Source: Streptomyces sp. NBC_00820
Lineage (GTDB): Bacteria; Actinomycetota; Actinomycetes; Streptomycetales; Streptomycetaceae
Direction of reading: 5' to 3'
DNA: 64,000 nt
Assembly: GCF_036347055.1 (NCBI RefSeq)
Contig: NZ_CP108882.1
Span: forward strand, 5,498,501 to 5,562,500
Position numbers and translations under genes: made by a program
The notes under the pieces: model-generated
Seen by the model: only the letters and a program-made list of their open reading frames with translations
Told to the model about the DNA's origin: nothing
Databases searched by the model: none
Shown here: piece by piece, positions 26,917 through 34,995 of the stretch
Layout: the number at the start of each line of letters is the position of its first letter
Position numbering within the stretch: position 1 is the stretch's first letter

Positions 26917-27267
26917 GTGGACCTCAAGACAGCCTCCGCCATCCGCCGCCTGCGCCTGGTCTCCGTACCGGAGGGCATCTCCTGGATCATCCTGCTGGTC
27001 TGCACGATCATCAAGTACGGGGTCGACAAGGGATTCGACGCCGCCCCGGTGATGGGCCCGGTCCACGGCACGCTCTTCATCCTCTACGTGCTCTTCTGGC
27101 TCGACGCCTGGAACCGCACCAAGTGGAGCAAGGGGACGGCCGCCCTCTACTTCGCGTACTCGGTCATTCCCGGCGGCGGCTTCATCCTCGAGCGCCGGCT
27201 GAACCGTGAGGCCGAGGACGCGGTCATCGCCGCCCGCGCCCGCGAGGAAGGAACCGTGAACGCATGA
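26917..27267 (+). CDS. DUF3817 membrane protein
   Basis: A 116-residue protein with three predicted membrane spans ([55 protein letters not shown]) and a charged cytoplasmic tail. The GTG start has AAGGTG upstream. It overlaps the thiamine-binding gene by four bases. DUF3817 has no assigned function; a second copy occurs in this window at 30520. Confidence 0.88.
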   Translation: MDLKTASAIRRLRLVSVPEGISWIILLVCTIIKYGVDKGFDAAPVMGPVHGTLFILYVLFWLDAWNRTKWSKGTAALYFAYSVIPGGGFILERRLNREAEDAVIAARAREEGTVNA

Positions 27268-27557
27268 TCGTCGCCTTCTCCGTGACGCCCCTGGGTGTCG
27301 GCGAGGACGTGGGGGAGTACGTCGCCGACGCCGTCCGCGTGGTCCGCGAGTCGGGGCTGCCGAACCGCACCGACGCCATGTTCACCTCCGTCGAGGGCGA
27401 GTGGGACGAGGTCATGGACGTCGTCAAGCGCGCCGTGGCCGCCGTCGAGGCGCGGGCCCCGCGCGTGTCCCTCGTCCTGAAGGCCGACATCCGGCCGGCC
27501 GTGACCGACGGCCTCACCTCCAAGGTCGAGACCGTCGAACGGCACCTCGCGCGGTAG
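27264..27557 (+). CDS. MTH1187-family thiamine-binding protein
   Basis: A 97-residue ferredoxin-fold protein ([24 protein letters not shown]...[10 protein letters not shown]). The family binds thiamine or related HMP-like ligands and is often cytoplasmic. ATG overlaps the upstream stop (ATGA), so it is coupled to the DUF3817 membrane protein. That pairing raises the possibility of a membrane/soluble partnership around a small ligand, which is inference only. A strong terminator follows. Confidence 0.88.
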   Translation: MIVAFSVTPLGVGEDVGEYVADAVRVVRESGLPNRTDAMFTSVEGEWDEVMDVVKRAVAAVEARAPRVSLVLKADIRPAVTDGLTSKVETVERHLAR

Positions 27558-27576
27558 CGGGCCCCAACTGGCTTAC

Positions 27577-27605
27577 ACCCCGGTCCCTTTGGGGCCGGGG
27601 TTTTT
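27577..27605 (+). terminator. Rho-independent terminator with T5 tail
   Basis: ACCCCGG / CCGGGGT plus an inner CCC/GGG stem, then TTTTT. It lies 20 bases after the thiamine-binding gene. This is the most classical terminator in the window. Confidence 0.85.
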
Positions 27606-27618
27606 CCGTCCCCACCCT

Positions 27619-27647
27619 TTGAGCGATCGCTCAAATGGGTGTACGTT
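27619..27647 (+). promoter_or_regulatory. Promoter with embedded TetR-type operator 1
   Basis: TTGAGC (27619-27624), a 17-bp spacer and TACGTT (27642-27647) make a vegetative-sigma promoter. Its -35 box is part of the perfect 16-bp palindrome TTGAGCGATCGCTCAA (27619-27634). Confidence 0.75.
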
Positions 27648-27661
27648 CCCTCTCGGATGTC

Positions 27662-27677
27662 TTGAGCGGTTGCTCAA
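27662..27677 (+). promoter_or_regulatory. TetR-type operator 2
   Basis: TTGAGCGGTTGCTCAA repeats operator 1 with one asymmetric pair. Its centre is 43 bp (about four helical turns) from that of operator 1, and it lies just downstream of the expected transcription start. Likely bound by the TetR protein encoded at the end of the operon. Confidence 0.7.
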
Positions 27678-27703
27678 ACATGACTCTGACGTGGGGGAAC
27701 ACG

Positions 27704-28456
27704 ATGGGTCTCTACATAGAGACGCGTATCCGCGCCGACCTGGACGATCTCTGGGCGCGCACCCAGGACCCCGCCCAGCACCAGCGCTGGGACCTGCGGT
27801 TCACCGAGATCGACTACCTCCCGCGCGCGGAGGGCGAACCACAGCGCTTCCGCTACGCCACACGGGTACTGCCGTTCCTCACCCTGTCCGGCACCGGAGT
27901 CGCCGCGGGCGAGAAGGAGCGCCCCGACGGCACCCGCACCTCCGCCCTGCGCTTCGCCTCCCCGCACCCGCTCTCCCTGCTCGCCGAGGGCAGCGGCTAC
28001 TGGCGCTACGTGCCCGACGCGCACGGCATCCAGTTCCTCACCGGCTACGACTACCGCCCCCGCTGGGGCACCTTCGGCGCCGTCACCGACCACCTGGTGG
28101 TGCGGCCGCTCATGGGCTGGGCGACCGCCTGGTCCTTCGACCGGCTGCGACTGTGGCTGGAGCGGGGCATCACTCCCGAGCGCGCCCTGGCCAACTGGCT
28201 GGCCGAGCTCGTGGTCCGGGCGCTGGTGCTCACCGTGTGCGTGACCGGACTGGGGTTGGGGCCCTTCCTCCGCGCGTTCGGGCCGTTCGAGGTCTTCGTG
28301 ATCTACCTCTGCCCACTGCTGCTGGTGGTCGCCGCCTCGCTCGCTCTCCTCAAGTCGCCGCTCGCCTGCACGCCGGCCGCCCGCCGCTGCCTGCGCGCCC
28401 CCGTCGTCCAGGCCGGCACACCCCGCGTCCTGCGCACCCTGGAGAAGCACGGATGA
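27704..28456 (+). CDS. SRPBCC-domain protein with C-terminal membrane segments
   Basis: A 250-residue protein. ATG 27704 follows GTGGGGGAA. Residues 1-150 look like a START/SRPBCC lipid-pocket fold (LYIETRIRADLDDLWARTQDPAQHQRWDLRFTEID). The C-terminal third has two or three membrane spans (VVRALVLTVCVTGLGLGPFL; VFVIYLCPLLLVVAASLALL). It is first in a three-gene overlapping operon controlled by paired operators. A role in sensing or moving a hydrophobic ligand would suit the fold, but no substrate can be named. Confidence 0.8.
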   Translation: MGLYIETRIRADLDDLWARTQDPAQHQRWDLRFTEIDYLPRAEGEPQRFRYATRVLPFLTLSGTGVAAGEKERPDGTRTSALRFASPHPLSLLAEGSGYWRYVPDAHGIQFLTGYDYRPRWGTFGAVTDHLVVRPLMGWATAWSFDRLRLWLERGITPERALANWLAELVVRALVLTVCVTGLGLGPFLRAFGPFEVFVIYLCPLLLVVAASLALLKSPLACTPAARRCLRAPVVQAGTPRVLRTLEKHG

Positions 28457-29139
28457 CCGCGCCGGCCTCGATGTTCCGCACGGTCATGGGCGACGCCTTC
28501 GACCGCCTCCACCCCCAGCTCCAGCGCCGCTTCTCGGTGGGCCTGGCGAGCGGAGAGGCCTGCACCGGCCGGGGCGTGATGCACCGCGTCTGGCACGGCC
28601 AGGCGTTCGTGAAGCCGTTCCTCGCCCTCGGCGCCACCCGCAACATCCTGGTGCCGCGGGCGGGCCGGAACATCCCCTTCGTCATCGAGAACGTTCCGTA
28701 CACCGACACCTTCGGCCGTGAGACCGTGAGCTTCGTGCGCACCTTCGACCTGCCCGGCCGCCCCCGCCGCTTCGACGCCCAGATGGTGCTCAGCCCCAAG
28801 GGCGACCGCATCCTCGACTACCTGGGCACCCACCAGCACCTCGCCAGCGAACTGCACTTCGCCGCCGAGCCCGACGGCTCCCTCCTCGTCCGGTCCGGCG
28901 AGCACCGCTTCCGCGAGGGTCCGGTGGACGTCCGCGTCCCCGAACTCGTCGGCGCCGCGGCCGAGGTGCGCGAGTCCTACGACGACACGACCGGCCGCTT
29001 CCGCATCCAGGTCCGGGTCACCAACCGCTGGTTCGGCCCGCTCTTCGGCTACGAGGGATCCTTCACGGCGTCGTACACCCCAGGCGCCCGCCCGGTGCGT
29101 CCCGGGCTGCGACCCGTGCGGGAGGAGGTGCGCGCGTGA
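28453..29139 (+). CDS. DUF4166 protein
   Basis: A 228-residue soluble protein overlapping the previous gene by ATGA. It has the DUF4166 pattern: FDRLHPQLQRRFSVG, GVMHRVWHG, RNIPFVIENVPYTDTFGRETVSFVRTF and a C-terminal beta region. In other actinobacteria the domain often occurs with SRPBCC proteins or saccharopine-dehydrogenase-like proteins, suggesting a lipid or polyketide-like ligand. No catalytic residues can be assigned. Confidence 0.8.
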   Translation: MTAPASMFRTVMGDAFDRLHPQLQRRFSVGLASGEACTGRGVMHRVWHGQAFVKPFLALGATRNILVPRAGRNIPFVIENVPYTDTFGRETVSFVRTFDLPGRPRRFDAQMVLSPKGDRILDYLGTHQHLASELHFAAEPDGSLLVRSGEHRFREGPVDVRVPELVGAAAEVRESYDDTTGRFRIQVRVTNRWFGPLFGYEGSFTASYTPGARPVRPGLRPVREEVRA

Positions 29140-29876
29140 CCGCTGAGCGCGGGAGGCCCGGCGCGGCGAAGGGCGAGCCGGTGCGGGCCGAGACCGCCAA
29201 GTCCCAGGAGACCAAGACCAAGCTGCTGGAGGGCGCCCTGCGCGTCCTGACCGAGCAGGGCATCGCCAAGACCTCCGCCCGTACGGTCGCCGCGGCCGCC
29301 GGCGTCAACCAGGCGCTCGTCTTCTACCACTTCGGCTCGGTGGACGAGCTTCTCGCCGCCGCCTGCCGGTACGGCGCCGAACAGGCCGTGGCCCGCCATC
29401 GCGCCCGGCTCGCCACCGTCGGCTCCCTGTCCGAACTCCTCGCCGCCGGGCGCGAGATCCACGAGCAGGAGCGTGCCGACGGCCATGTCGCCCTGCTCGG
29501 CCAGCTGCTCGCCGGCGCCTCCACCCACCCCGGCCTCGGCCCGGCCACGACGGCCGGCCTCGACCTGTGGATCGCCGAGATCGAGCGGGTGCTCCGCCGG
29601 GTGCTCGCGGGGACCCCGTTCGGCGAGTTCACCGACCCGTCCGGTCTCGCCCGCGCGGTCGCCGCGTCCTTCGTCGGCATCGAGCTGTACGAGGGCGTCG
29701 ACCACGCGGGTGCCCACGCGGCCCTGGACGCCCTCGAACAGCTCGGCACCCTGGCCGCGGCCCTGGAGGAGCTGGGTCCAGTCGCCCAACGCGCGATCCG
29801 CCACCACCTCAAGCGCCGGCAGGACGGCCAGGGCCCCCGGTCCGGGCGTGAGCGGGGCGCCCCGCGGGAGGGCTGA
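29136..29876 (+). CDS. TetR-family regulator of the operon
   Basis: A 246-residue protein. The N-terminal arm is disordered and charged, followed by the helix-turn-helix at about residues 28-75 (LLEGALRVLTEQGIAKTSARTVAAAAGVNQALVFYHFGS). The ligand domain is Leu/Ala-rich. The GTG start overlaps the DUF4166 stop (GTGA). As the last gene of the operon it most likely binds the two TTGAGCG-type palindromes at 27619 and 27662, giving negative autoregulation. Confidence 0.88.
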   Translation: MTAERGRPGAAKGEPVRAETAKSQETKTKLLEGALRVLTEQGIAKTSARTVAAAAGVNQALVFYHFGSVDELLAAACRYGAEQAVARHRARLATVGSLSELLAAGREIHEQERADGHVALLGQLLAGASTHPGLGPATTAGLDLWIAEIERVLRRVLAGTPFGEFTDPSGLARAVAASFVGIELYEGVDHAGAHAALDALEQLGTLAAALEELGPVAQRAIRHHLKRRQDGQGPRSGRERGAPREG

Positions 29877-29966
29877 CCCCGGTCCACTCCCGGTCCCGTC
29901 CCGGCCGCTGCCCGGAGTCCGAGACGGGGCTGCCCGGCATATGACCGGCCGGTAGGGTCTGGAGAC

Positions 29967-30476
29967 GTGCCCAAGCCTCTCGGACTTCCCTTCGACCCCA
30001 TCGCCCGTGCCGACGAGCTCTGGAAGCGGCGCTGGGGAGGCGTGCCCTCGATGGCCGCCATCACCTCGATCATGCGCGCGCAGCAGATCCTGCTGGGCGA
30101 GGTGGACGCGGTGGTCAAGCCGTACGGACTGACGTTCGCGCGCTACGAGGCGCTGGTGCTGCTCACCTTCTCCAAGACCGGCGCGCTGCCGATGTCCAAG
30201 ATCGGTGAACGGCTGATGGTGCACCCCACGTCGGTGACGAACACCGTGGACCGGCTGGTCAGGTCCGGTCTGGTGGCCAAGCAGCCCAACCCCAGGGACG
30301 GCCGCGGCACCCTCGCCGTGATCACCGACAAGGGGCGCGAGGTGGTCGACGCCGCCACCCGCGACCTGATGGCGATGGACTTCGGGCTCGGGGTGTACGA
30401 CGCGGAGGAGTGCGCGGAGATCTTCGCGATGCTGAGACCGCTGCGGGTCGCGGCACACGACTTCGACGAGAAGTGA
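29967..30476 (+). CDS. MarR-family regulator
   Basis: A 169-residue winged-helix protein (YEALVLLTFSKTGALPMSKIGERLMVHPTSVTNTVDRLVRSGLVAKQPNPRDGRG). A long N-terminal helix (MAAITSIMRAQQILLGEVDAVV) serves dimerisation. The GTG start has GGAG only three bases away, and a -10-like TAGGGT lies at 29953-29958, so the leader is very short. It precedes a DUF3817 gene by 43 bases on the same strand and may regulate it. Effector unknown. Confidence 0.88.
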   Translation: MPKPLGLPFDPIARADELWKRRWGGVPSMAAITSIMRAQQILLGEVDAVVKPYGLTFARYEALVLLTFSKTGALPMSKIGERLMVHPTSVTNTVDRLVRSGLVAKQPNPRDGRGTLAVITDKGREVVDAATRDLMAMDFGLGVYDAEECAEIFAMLRPLRVAAHDFDEK

Positions 30477-30519
30477 CCCGGGGCAAGATCTCCCGGAACG
30501 GGTGGTTACGCTCGACGCC

Positions 30520-30861
30520 ATGAAAAAGAGCGTGCTGACCCGCTACCGAGCCCTCGCCTACATCACCGGCGTGCTGCTGGTACTCCTGTGCCTGGGCATG
30601 ATCGCGAAGTACGGGCTCCACCTGGACGGCGCCGACAGCTTCACGCGCGCCATCGCCATCGCGCACGGCTGGCTGTACGTCGTCTACCTGGTCTTCGCCT
30701 TCGACCTGGGCTCCAAGGCGAAGTGGAAGGTCAAGCGACAGCTCTGGGTGCTGCTGGCCGGGACCATCCCGACGGCCGCCTTCTTCGTGGAGCGCAAGAT
30801 CACGCGCGAGCTGGAGGCCAAGGTCGCGGCCGGCCAGGCTCCCGCCGTCGCCAAGGTCTGA
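30520..30861 (+). CDS. DUF3817 membrane protein (second copy)
   Basis: A 113-residue protein with three membrane spans (ALAYITGVLLVLLCLGMIAKYG; IAIAHGWLYVVYLVFAFDLG; LWVLLAGTIPTAAFFVE) and basic ends. It is distantly related to the protein at 26917. TACGCT (30507-30512) ends seven bases before the ATG and no ribosome-binding site is present, so translation may be leaderless. Function unknown. Confidence 0.85.
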   Translation: MKKSVLTRYRALAYITGVLLVLLCLGMIAKYGLHLDGADSFTRAIAIAHGWLYVVYLVFAFDLGSKAKWKVKRQLWVLLAGTIPTAAFFVERKITRELEAKVAAGQAPAVAKV

Positions 30862-30883
30862 GGCGCGGGAAACCGCGGAATCC

Positions 30884-30921
30884 ACCGCCGTACGGGTGCT
30901 GTGAAAGCACCGTACGGCGGT
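30884..30921 (+). terminator. Strong hairpin terminator
   Basis: A 16-bp stem with a single bulged G (ACCGCCGTACG... / ...CGTACGGCGGT) and loop GTGAA, 23 bases after the DUF3817 stop. No T tract. Confidence 0.65.
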
Positions 30922-30927
30922 CAGCCA

Positions 30928-30957
30928 TCGACATTTACTAGGACGTCCAAGTAAATT
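30928..30957 (+). promoter_or_regulatory. icmA promoter with 24-bp palindrome
   Basis: The palindrome 30933-30956 (ATTTACT, A, GGACGTCC, A, AGTAAAT) has 11 of 12 pairs matching. A possible promoter, TCGACA (30928-30933), an 18-bp spacer and TAAATT (30952-30957), overlaps it. The expected start of transcription falls at or just before the icmA ATG (30965). A regulator bound here would block polymerase directly. Confidence 0.6.
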
Positions 30958-30964
30958 TGATGCC

Positions 30965-32665
30965 ATGGACGCTCACGCCATCGAGGAAGGCCGCCGACGC
31001 TGGCAGGCCCGCTACGACACCGCGCGCAAGCGCGACGCCGACTTCACCACGCTCTCCGGCGACCCGGTGGAGCCGGTGTACGGGCCCCGGCCGGGTGACA
31101 CGTACGAGGGATTCGAGCGGATCGGCTGGCCCGGGGAGTACCCCTTCACGCGGGGGCTCCACCCGACCGGCTACCGCGGCCGCACCTGGACGATCCGGCA
31201 GTTCGCCGGGTTCGGCAACGCCGAGCAGACCAACGAGCGGTACAAGATGATCCTCGCCGCCGGCGGCGGAGGCCTGTCCGTGGCCTTCGACATGCCGACG
31301 CTCATGGGGCGCGACTCCGACGACCCCCGCTCGCTCGGCGAGGTCGGCCACTGCGGTGTGGCCATCGACTCGGCCGCCGACATGGAGGTCCTGTTCAAGG
31401 ACATCCCGCTGGGCGACGTCACCACCTCCATGACGATCAGCGGGCCCGCCGTCCCCGTCTTCTGCATGTACCTGGTCGCCGCCGAGCGCCAGGGCGTGGA
31501 CCCGGCGGTCCTGAACGGCACGCTCCAGACGGACATCTTCAAGGAGTACATCGCCCAGAAGGAGTGGCTCTTCCAGCCCGAGCCGCACCTGCGCCTGATC
31601 GGCGACCTCATGGAGTACTGCGCGGCCGGCATCCCCGCCTACAAGCCGCTGTCGGTCTCCGGCTACCACATCCGCGAGGCGGGCTCGACGGCCGCGCAGG
31701 AGCTGGCGTACACGCTCGCGGACGGCTTCGGGTACGTCGAGCTGGGGCTCTCGCGCGGGCTCGACGTGGACGTCTTCGCGCCCGGACTCAGCTTCTTCTT
31801 CGACGCCCACCTCGACTTCTTCGAGGAGATCGCCAAGTTCCGCGCGGCCCGGCGCATCTGGGCCCGCTGGATGCGGGACGTGTACGGGGCGCAGAGCGAC
31901 AAGGCGCAGTGGCTGCGCTTCCACACCCAGACCGCCGGTGTCTCGCTGACCGCGCAGCAGCCGTACAACAACGTGGTGCGTACGGCCGTGGAGGCGCTGG
32001 CCGCGGTGCTCGGCGGGACGAACTCGCTGCACACCAACGCGCTGGACGAGACGCTGGCCCTGCCCAGCGAGCAGGCCGCCGAGATCGCGCTGCGCACGCA
32101 GCAGGTGCTGATGGAGGAGACCGGGGTCGCCAACGTGGCCGACCCGCTGGGCGGCTCCTGGTTCGTCGAGCAGCTGACGGACCGGATCGAGGCGGACGCG
32201 GAGAAGATCTTCGAGCAGATCAGGGAGCGGGGCCTCAGGGCCCACCCGGACGGGCGTCATCCGATCGGGCCGATCACGTCCGGGATCCTGCGCGGGATCG
32301 AGGACGGCTGGTTCACCGGCGAGATCGCGGAGTCGGCCTTCCGCTACCAGCAGTCGCTGGAGAAGGGCGAGAAGCGGGTCGTGGGCGTCAACGTCCACAC
32401 CGGGTCGGTCACCGGGGACCTGGAGATCCTGCGGGTCAGTCACGAGGTGGAGCGGGAGCAGGTCCGGGAGCTGGCCGGGCGGAAGGCGGCCCGGGACGAG
32501 GCCGCGGTGCGGGCGGGGCTGGACGCGATGCTGGCCGCCGCCCGGTCGGGGGCGAACATGATCGAGCCGATGCTGGACGCCGTACGCGCCGAGGCGACCC
32601 TCGGCGAGATCTGCGGGGTGCTGCGGGACGAGTGGGGCGTCTACACCGAGCCCGCCGGCTTCTGA
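30965..32665 (+). CDS. icmA: Isobutyryl-CoA mutase large subunit
   Basis: The substrate-binding TIM-barrel chain of adenosylcobalamin-dependent isobutyryl-CoA/n-butyryl-CoA mutase. The 566 residues match IcmA length. The B12-binding domain present in single-chain mutases is missing, so a separate small subunit (IcmB), not encoded here, is needed. Typical blocks are TWTIRQFAGFGNAEQTNERYK, FDMPTLMGRDSDDP, QQPYNNVVRTAVEALAAVLGG and VANVADPLGGSW. There is no ribosome-binding site before ATG 30965; with the promoter placement this suggests a leaderless message. It links valine-derived isobutyryl-CoA with butyryl-CoA for polyketide precursors. Confidence 0.93.
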   Translation: MDAHAIEEGRRRWQARYDTARKRDADFTTLSGDPVEPVYGPRPGDTYEGFERIGWPGEYPFTRGLHPTGYRGRTWTIRQFAGFGNAEQTNERYKMILAAGGGGLSVAFDMPTLMGRDSDDPRSLGEVGHCGVAIDSAADMEVLFKDIPLGDVTTSMTISGPAVPVFCMYLVAAERQGVDPAVLNGTLQTDIFKEYIAQKEWLFQPEPHLRLIGDLMEYCAAGIPAYKPLSVSGYHIREAGSTAAQELAYTLADGFGYVELGLSRGLDVDVFAPGLSFFFDAHLDFFEEIAKFRAARRIWARWMRDVYGAQSDKAQWLRFHTQTAGVSLTAQQPYNNVVRTAVEALAAVLGGTNSLHTNALDETLALPSEQAAEIALRTQQVLMEETGVANVADPLGGSWFVEQLTDRIEADAEKIFEQIRERGLRAHPDGRHPIGPITSGILRGIEDGWFTGEIAESAFRYQQSLEKGEKRVVGVNVHTGSVTGDLEILRVSHEVEREQVRELAGRKAARDEAAVRAGLDAMLAAARSGANMIEPMLDAVRAEATLGEICGVLRDEWGVYTEPAGF

Positions 32666-32692
32666 CCGCCGTAGGACCCGGCTGAACGGCCA

Positions 32693-32735
32693 CAGGGGGC
32701 CGCCGGAACGGACATCCGTTCCGGCGGGCCCCTGC
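32693..32735. terminator. 20-bp stem bidirectional terminator
   Basis: CAGGGGGCCGCCGGAACGGA and its near-perfect complement with one mismatch, and a very short loop at 32714-32715. It lies between the convergent icmA and DUF3103 genes. Confidence 0.75.
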
Positions 32736-32789
32736 GTCACTCGGCGGTGACGGTGCCCGTCTGCGGCGGTGCCGCTGTCCGGCCCGGCC

Positions 32790-33968
32790 TCAGAACTGCG
32801 AGACCCAGTACGGCTCGACGGTCATCCAGCCGTTGCCGCGGGCGCCGTAGTAGGTGCCGTTGTTGTTCTGCGCCAGGGTGTACCAGGAGTCGACGTAGTC
32901 GGGGTCGTCGGTCCACCACGAGGTCGGGATGGCGTTGAGGACCGCGTCCACCAGCGGGATGTAGGCGCCCTGGTCGGTGATGGTGAGCAGGGCGTCGGCG
33001 ATGGCCACGGCGAGGTCGTGGTAGTTGGTGCTGCCGTCCTCCTCCATCATCACGGCGTCGGCCAGGTTGTACTTGTAGTTCGACCAGTTCACGAGGATCT
33101 GGTTGGGCCGGTAGACCGTGCCGTCGTTGTCCAGGTACGGCATCTCGACGGGGTCGACGCGGACGGCGCCGTCCTGGCCGAAGCCGGTGACGAGGGTGTA
33201 GATCTCCGCGTCGCCCTTCACCCAGGGCTCCTCGTCGTCGGAGAGCTCGACCGCGTCGACCTTCGTGGTCCAGAAGCCTCCGCTCGCCGCCGCGGTCCGC
33301 TTGGCGGCCGTGGTGTTCACGGCGCCGGGCGTCGCGGAGCGAACGCCGTCCTTCACCAGTTCCTTGCGCAGGACGTCAAGACCGGCGGTGAGCGCCTTGG
33401 AGCTGTCGATGTCGACGACGTACACCGGGCGGCCGGGCGCCTTGCGGGAGTCCAGGGCGTGGGCGCGACCCTGGCTGTCGTACGCGGTGACCGTGTGGGT
33501 GGCGTCGTCCGAGGTGGCCGCGGCGACCCAGGGGGCGCTGCCGGCGCTCAGGGCGGCGCGCATGGAGCGGTCGCCGAGCCGCAGCCGGAGCAGCGGGCCG
33601 ACCTTGCCGTCCAGGCCCTTGGCGGCGGCGATCGCGTGGTCGGCGGCGGCGAGCCCGGAGGCCAGGCCGGGGTTCGCCCGGGCGGCGAGCGGGGTGACGG
33701 CCACGTCGTCCGACTTCAGGGCGGCCGTGCGCAGCCGCGTGCGCCAGGCGTTGTCGCCGAGCGAGCGCGCTATCGCCCGCGCGGCCCGGTCCTGGGCGCC
33801 GGTGACCGCCGAGGCGGTGGCGGAGGGGGAGTGCGCTGAGCGGGCGGGGGCGGCGGGGGCGGCGCCGGCCGTGGGGGCGGCGGCCAGGGTCTGGGCCGCG
33901 GACAGGGCCAGCAGGGTGGCTGCGGTGGCGGTCAGCGTGACACGGCGACGGGGGTGGCGAGGTCTCAC
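32790..33968 (-). CDS. Secreted DUF3103-family protein
   Basis: A 392-residue protein with a signal peptide (RPRHPRRRVTLTATAATLLALSAAQTLAAAP; likely cleavage after the Ala-rich stretch near residue 37). The mature part has an Ala-rich helical half and a C-terminal acidic, aromatic-rich half (GDAEIYTLVTGFGQDG, VDPVEMPYLDNDGTVYRPNQ, WWTDDPDYVDSWYTL). That pattern I associate with DUF3103, secreted proteins of unknown function. Monocistronic. Confidence 0.8.
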   Translation of the reverse strand: MRPRHPRRRVTLTATAATLLALSAAQTLAAAPTAGAAPAAPARSAHSPSATASAVTGAQDRAARAIARSLGDNAWRTRLRTAALKSDDVAVTPLAARANPGLASGLAAADHAIAAAKGLDGKVGPLLRLRLGDRSMRAALSAGSAPWVAAATSDDATHTVTAYDSQGRAHALDSRKAPGRPVYVVDIDSSKALTAGLDVLRKELVKDGVRSATPGAVNTTAAKRTAAASGGFWTTKVDAVELSDDEEPWVKGDAEIYTLVTGFGQDGAVRVDPVEMPYLDNDGTVYRPNQILVNWSNYKYNLADAVMMEEDGSTNYHDLAVAIADALLTITDQGAYIPLVDAVLNAIPTSWWTDDPDYVDSWYTLAQNNNGTYYGARGNGWMTVEPYWVSQF

Positions 33969-34152
33969 GGGGATCTATCCCTCCGAATGCGAGTGGTCAT
34001 GGGGTCGGTGACGCACTGTCAGGGGAGTGGTGCCGGGTGGGACGGATGAATCCGGAAGCACATCTATGCGAGTAGATTCCGCTGCACATGGTGACCTGGA
34101 CATGCCACGTGCGCAAGACCTCCGAACCCCCGACGTTCGCCGTGTGATCCCG

Positions 34153-34773
34153 TCAGCCTTCGGCCGCCGCCAGCCCGTTCAGCAGTACCGCGACGAAACG
34201 CCGTACCCAGTCCGCGTCCGCGGGCTCCGCGCTCACCAGCGTGCGGTGCACCACGGCCCCCGCCACGATGTCGAAGATGAGGTCGATGGCGCGGGCCGAG
34301 GCCTCCGGGTCGGACTCGGGGGGCAGTTCGCCGCGCTTCTGCGCCCGCCTGCGCCCCGCCACGACCAGACGCTTCTGCCGTTCGACGATGGAGTCGCGGA
34401 TGCGCTCGCGCAGGGCGTCGTCGCGGGTGGACTCCGCGACCACCGCCATCAGGCCGCTCCTGGCCTCCGGGCGGGCCAGGATGGCCGCGAACTGGAGCAC
34501 CACGCCCTCGACGTCGGCGCCCAGGCTGCCGCGGTCGGGGAGTTCCAGCTCGTCGAAGAGCTCGGCGACCGCGTCGACCACCAGCTCGTGCTTGCCGGCC
34601 CAGCGGCGGTACAGCGTCGTCTTCGCCACCCCGGCCCGCGTCGCCACGTCCCCCAGGGTCAGCCCCGACCACCCCAGCTCCACCAGCGCCTGGCGCGTGG
34701 CGGCCAGGATCGCGGCGTCCGCCGCGGCGCTGCGCGGGCGTCCGGTACGGCTGGCTGGGGTGCGGCTCTGCAT
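34153..34773 (-). CDS. TetR-family regulator
   Basis: A 206-residue protein. The helix-turn-helix is near residues 22-66 (ILAATRQALVELGWSGLTLGDVATRAGVAKTTLYRRWAGK), followed by a larger helical ligand domain of the AcrR subgroup. It is divergent from the thioredoxin gene at 34996. A perfect palindrome between them (34857-34873) is the likely binding site. Ligand and wider targets unknown. Confidence 0.9.
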   Translation of the reverse strand: MQSRTPASRTGRPRSAAADAAILAATRQALVELGWSGLTLGDVATRAGVAKTTLYRRWAGKHELVVDAVAELFDELELPDRGSLGADVEGVVLQFAAILARPEARSGLMAVVAESTRDDALRERIRDSIVERQKRLVVAGRRRAQKRGELPPESDPEASARAIDLIFDIVAGAVVHRTLVSAEPADADWVRRFVAVLLNGLAAAEG

Positions 34774-34856
34774 CCCCCGACCTTAACCGGCGGGTCCGGT
34801 GGAGCCGTGAGGGAGATCACCGGAAACCGGTGTCCGCGGAACCCGTACTGCCATTA

Positions 34857-34873
34857 CGCTACGACTCGTAGCG
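34857..34873. promoter_or_regulatory. 17-bp palindrome, candidate TetR operator
   Basis: CGCTACGA-C-TCGTAGCG is perfect. It lies 84 bases upstream of the tetR start and 123 upstream of the thioredoxin start, in the divergent promoter region. Confidence 0.55.
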
Positions 34874-34995
34874 AAAGCTCGTGAGGGACGTACACGGGCG
34901 ACGACCACCGGCGTGGGGTGGGGACCACACGCCATACGCACCGCCAGAACACATCGCTTTTTCATTCACGCGCGGGTACGGGGGAGGATAGACGT

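Noticed and set aside
30938..32740. Long open frame antisense to icmA
   Set aside because: Same GC shadow effect; icmA is unambiguous.
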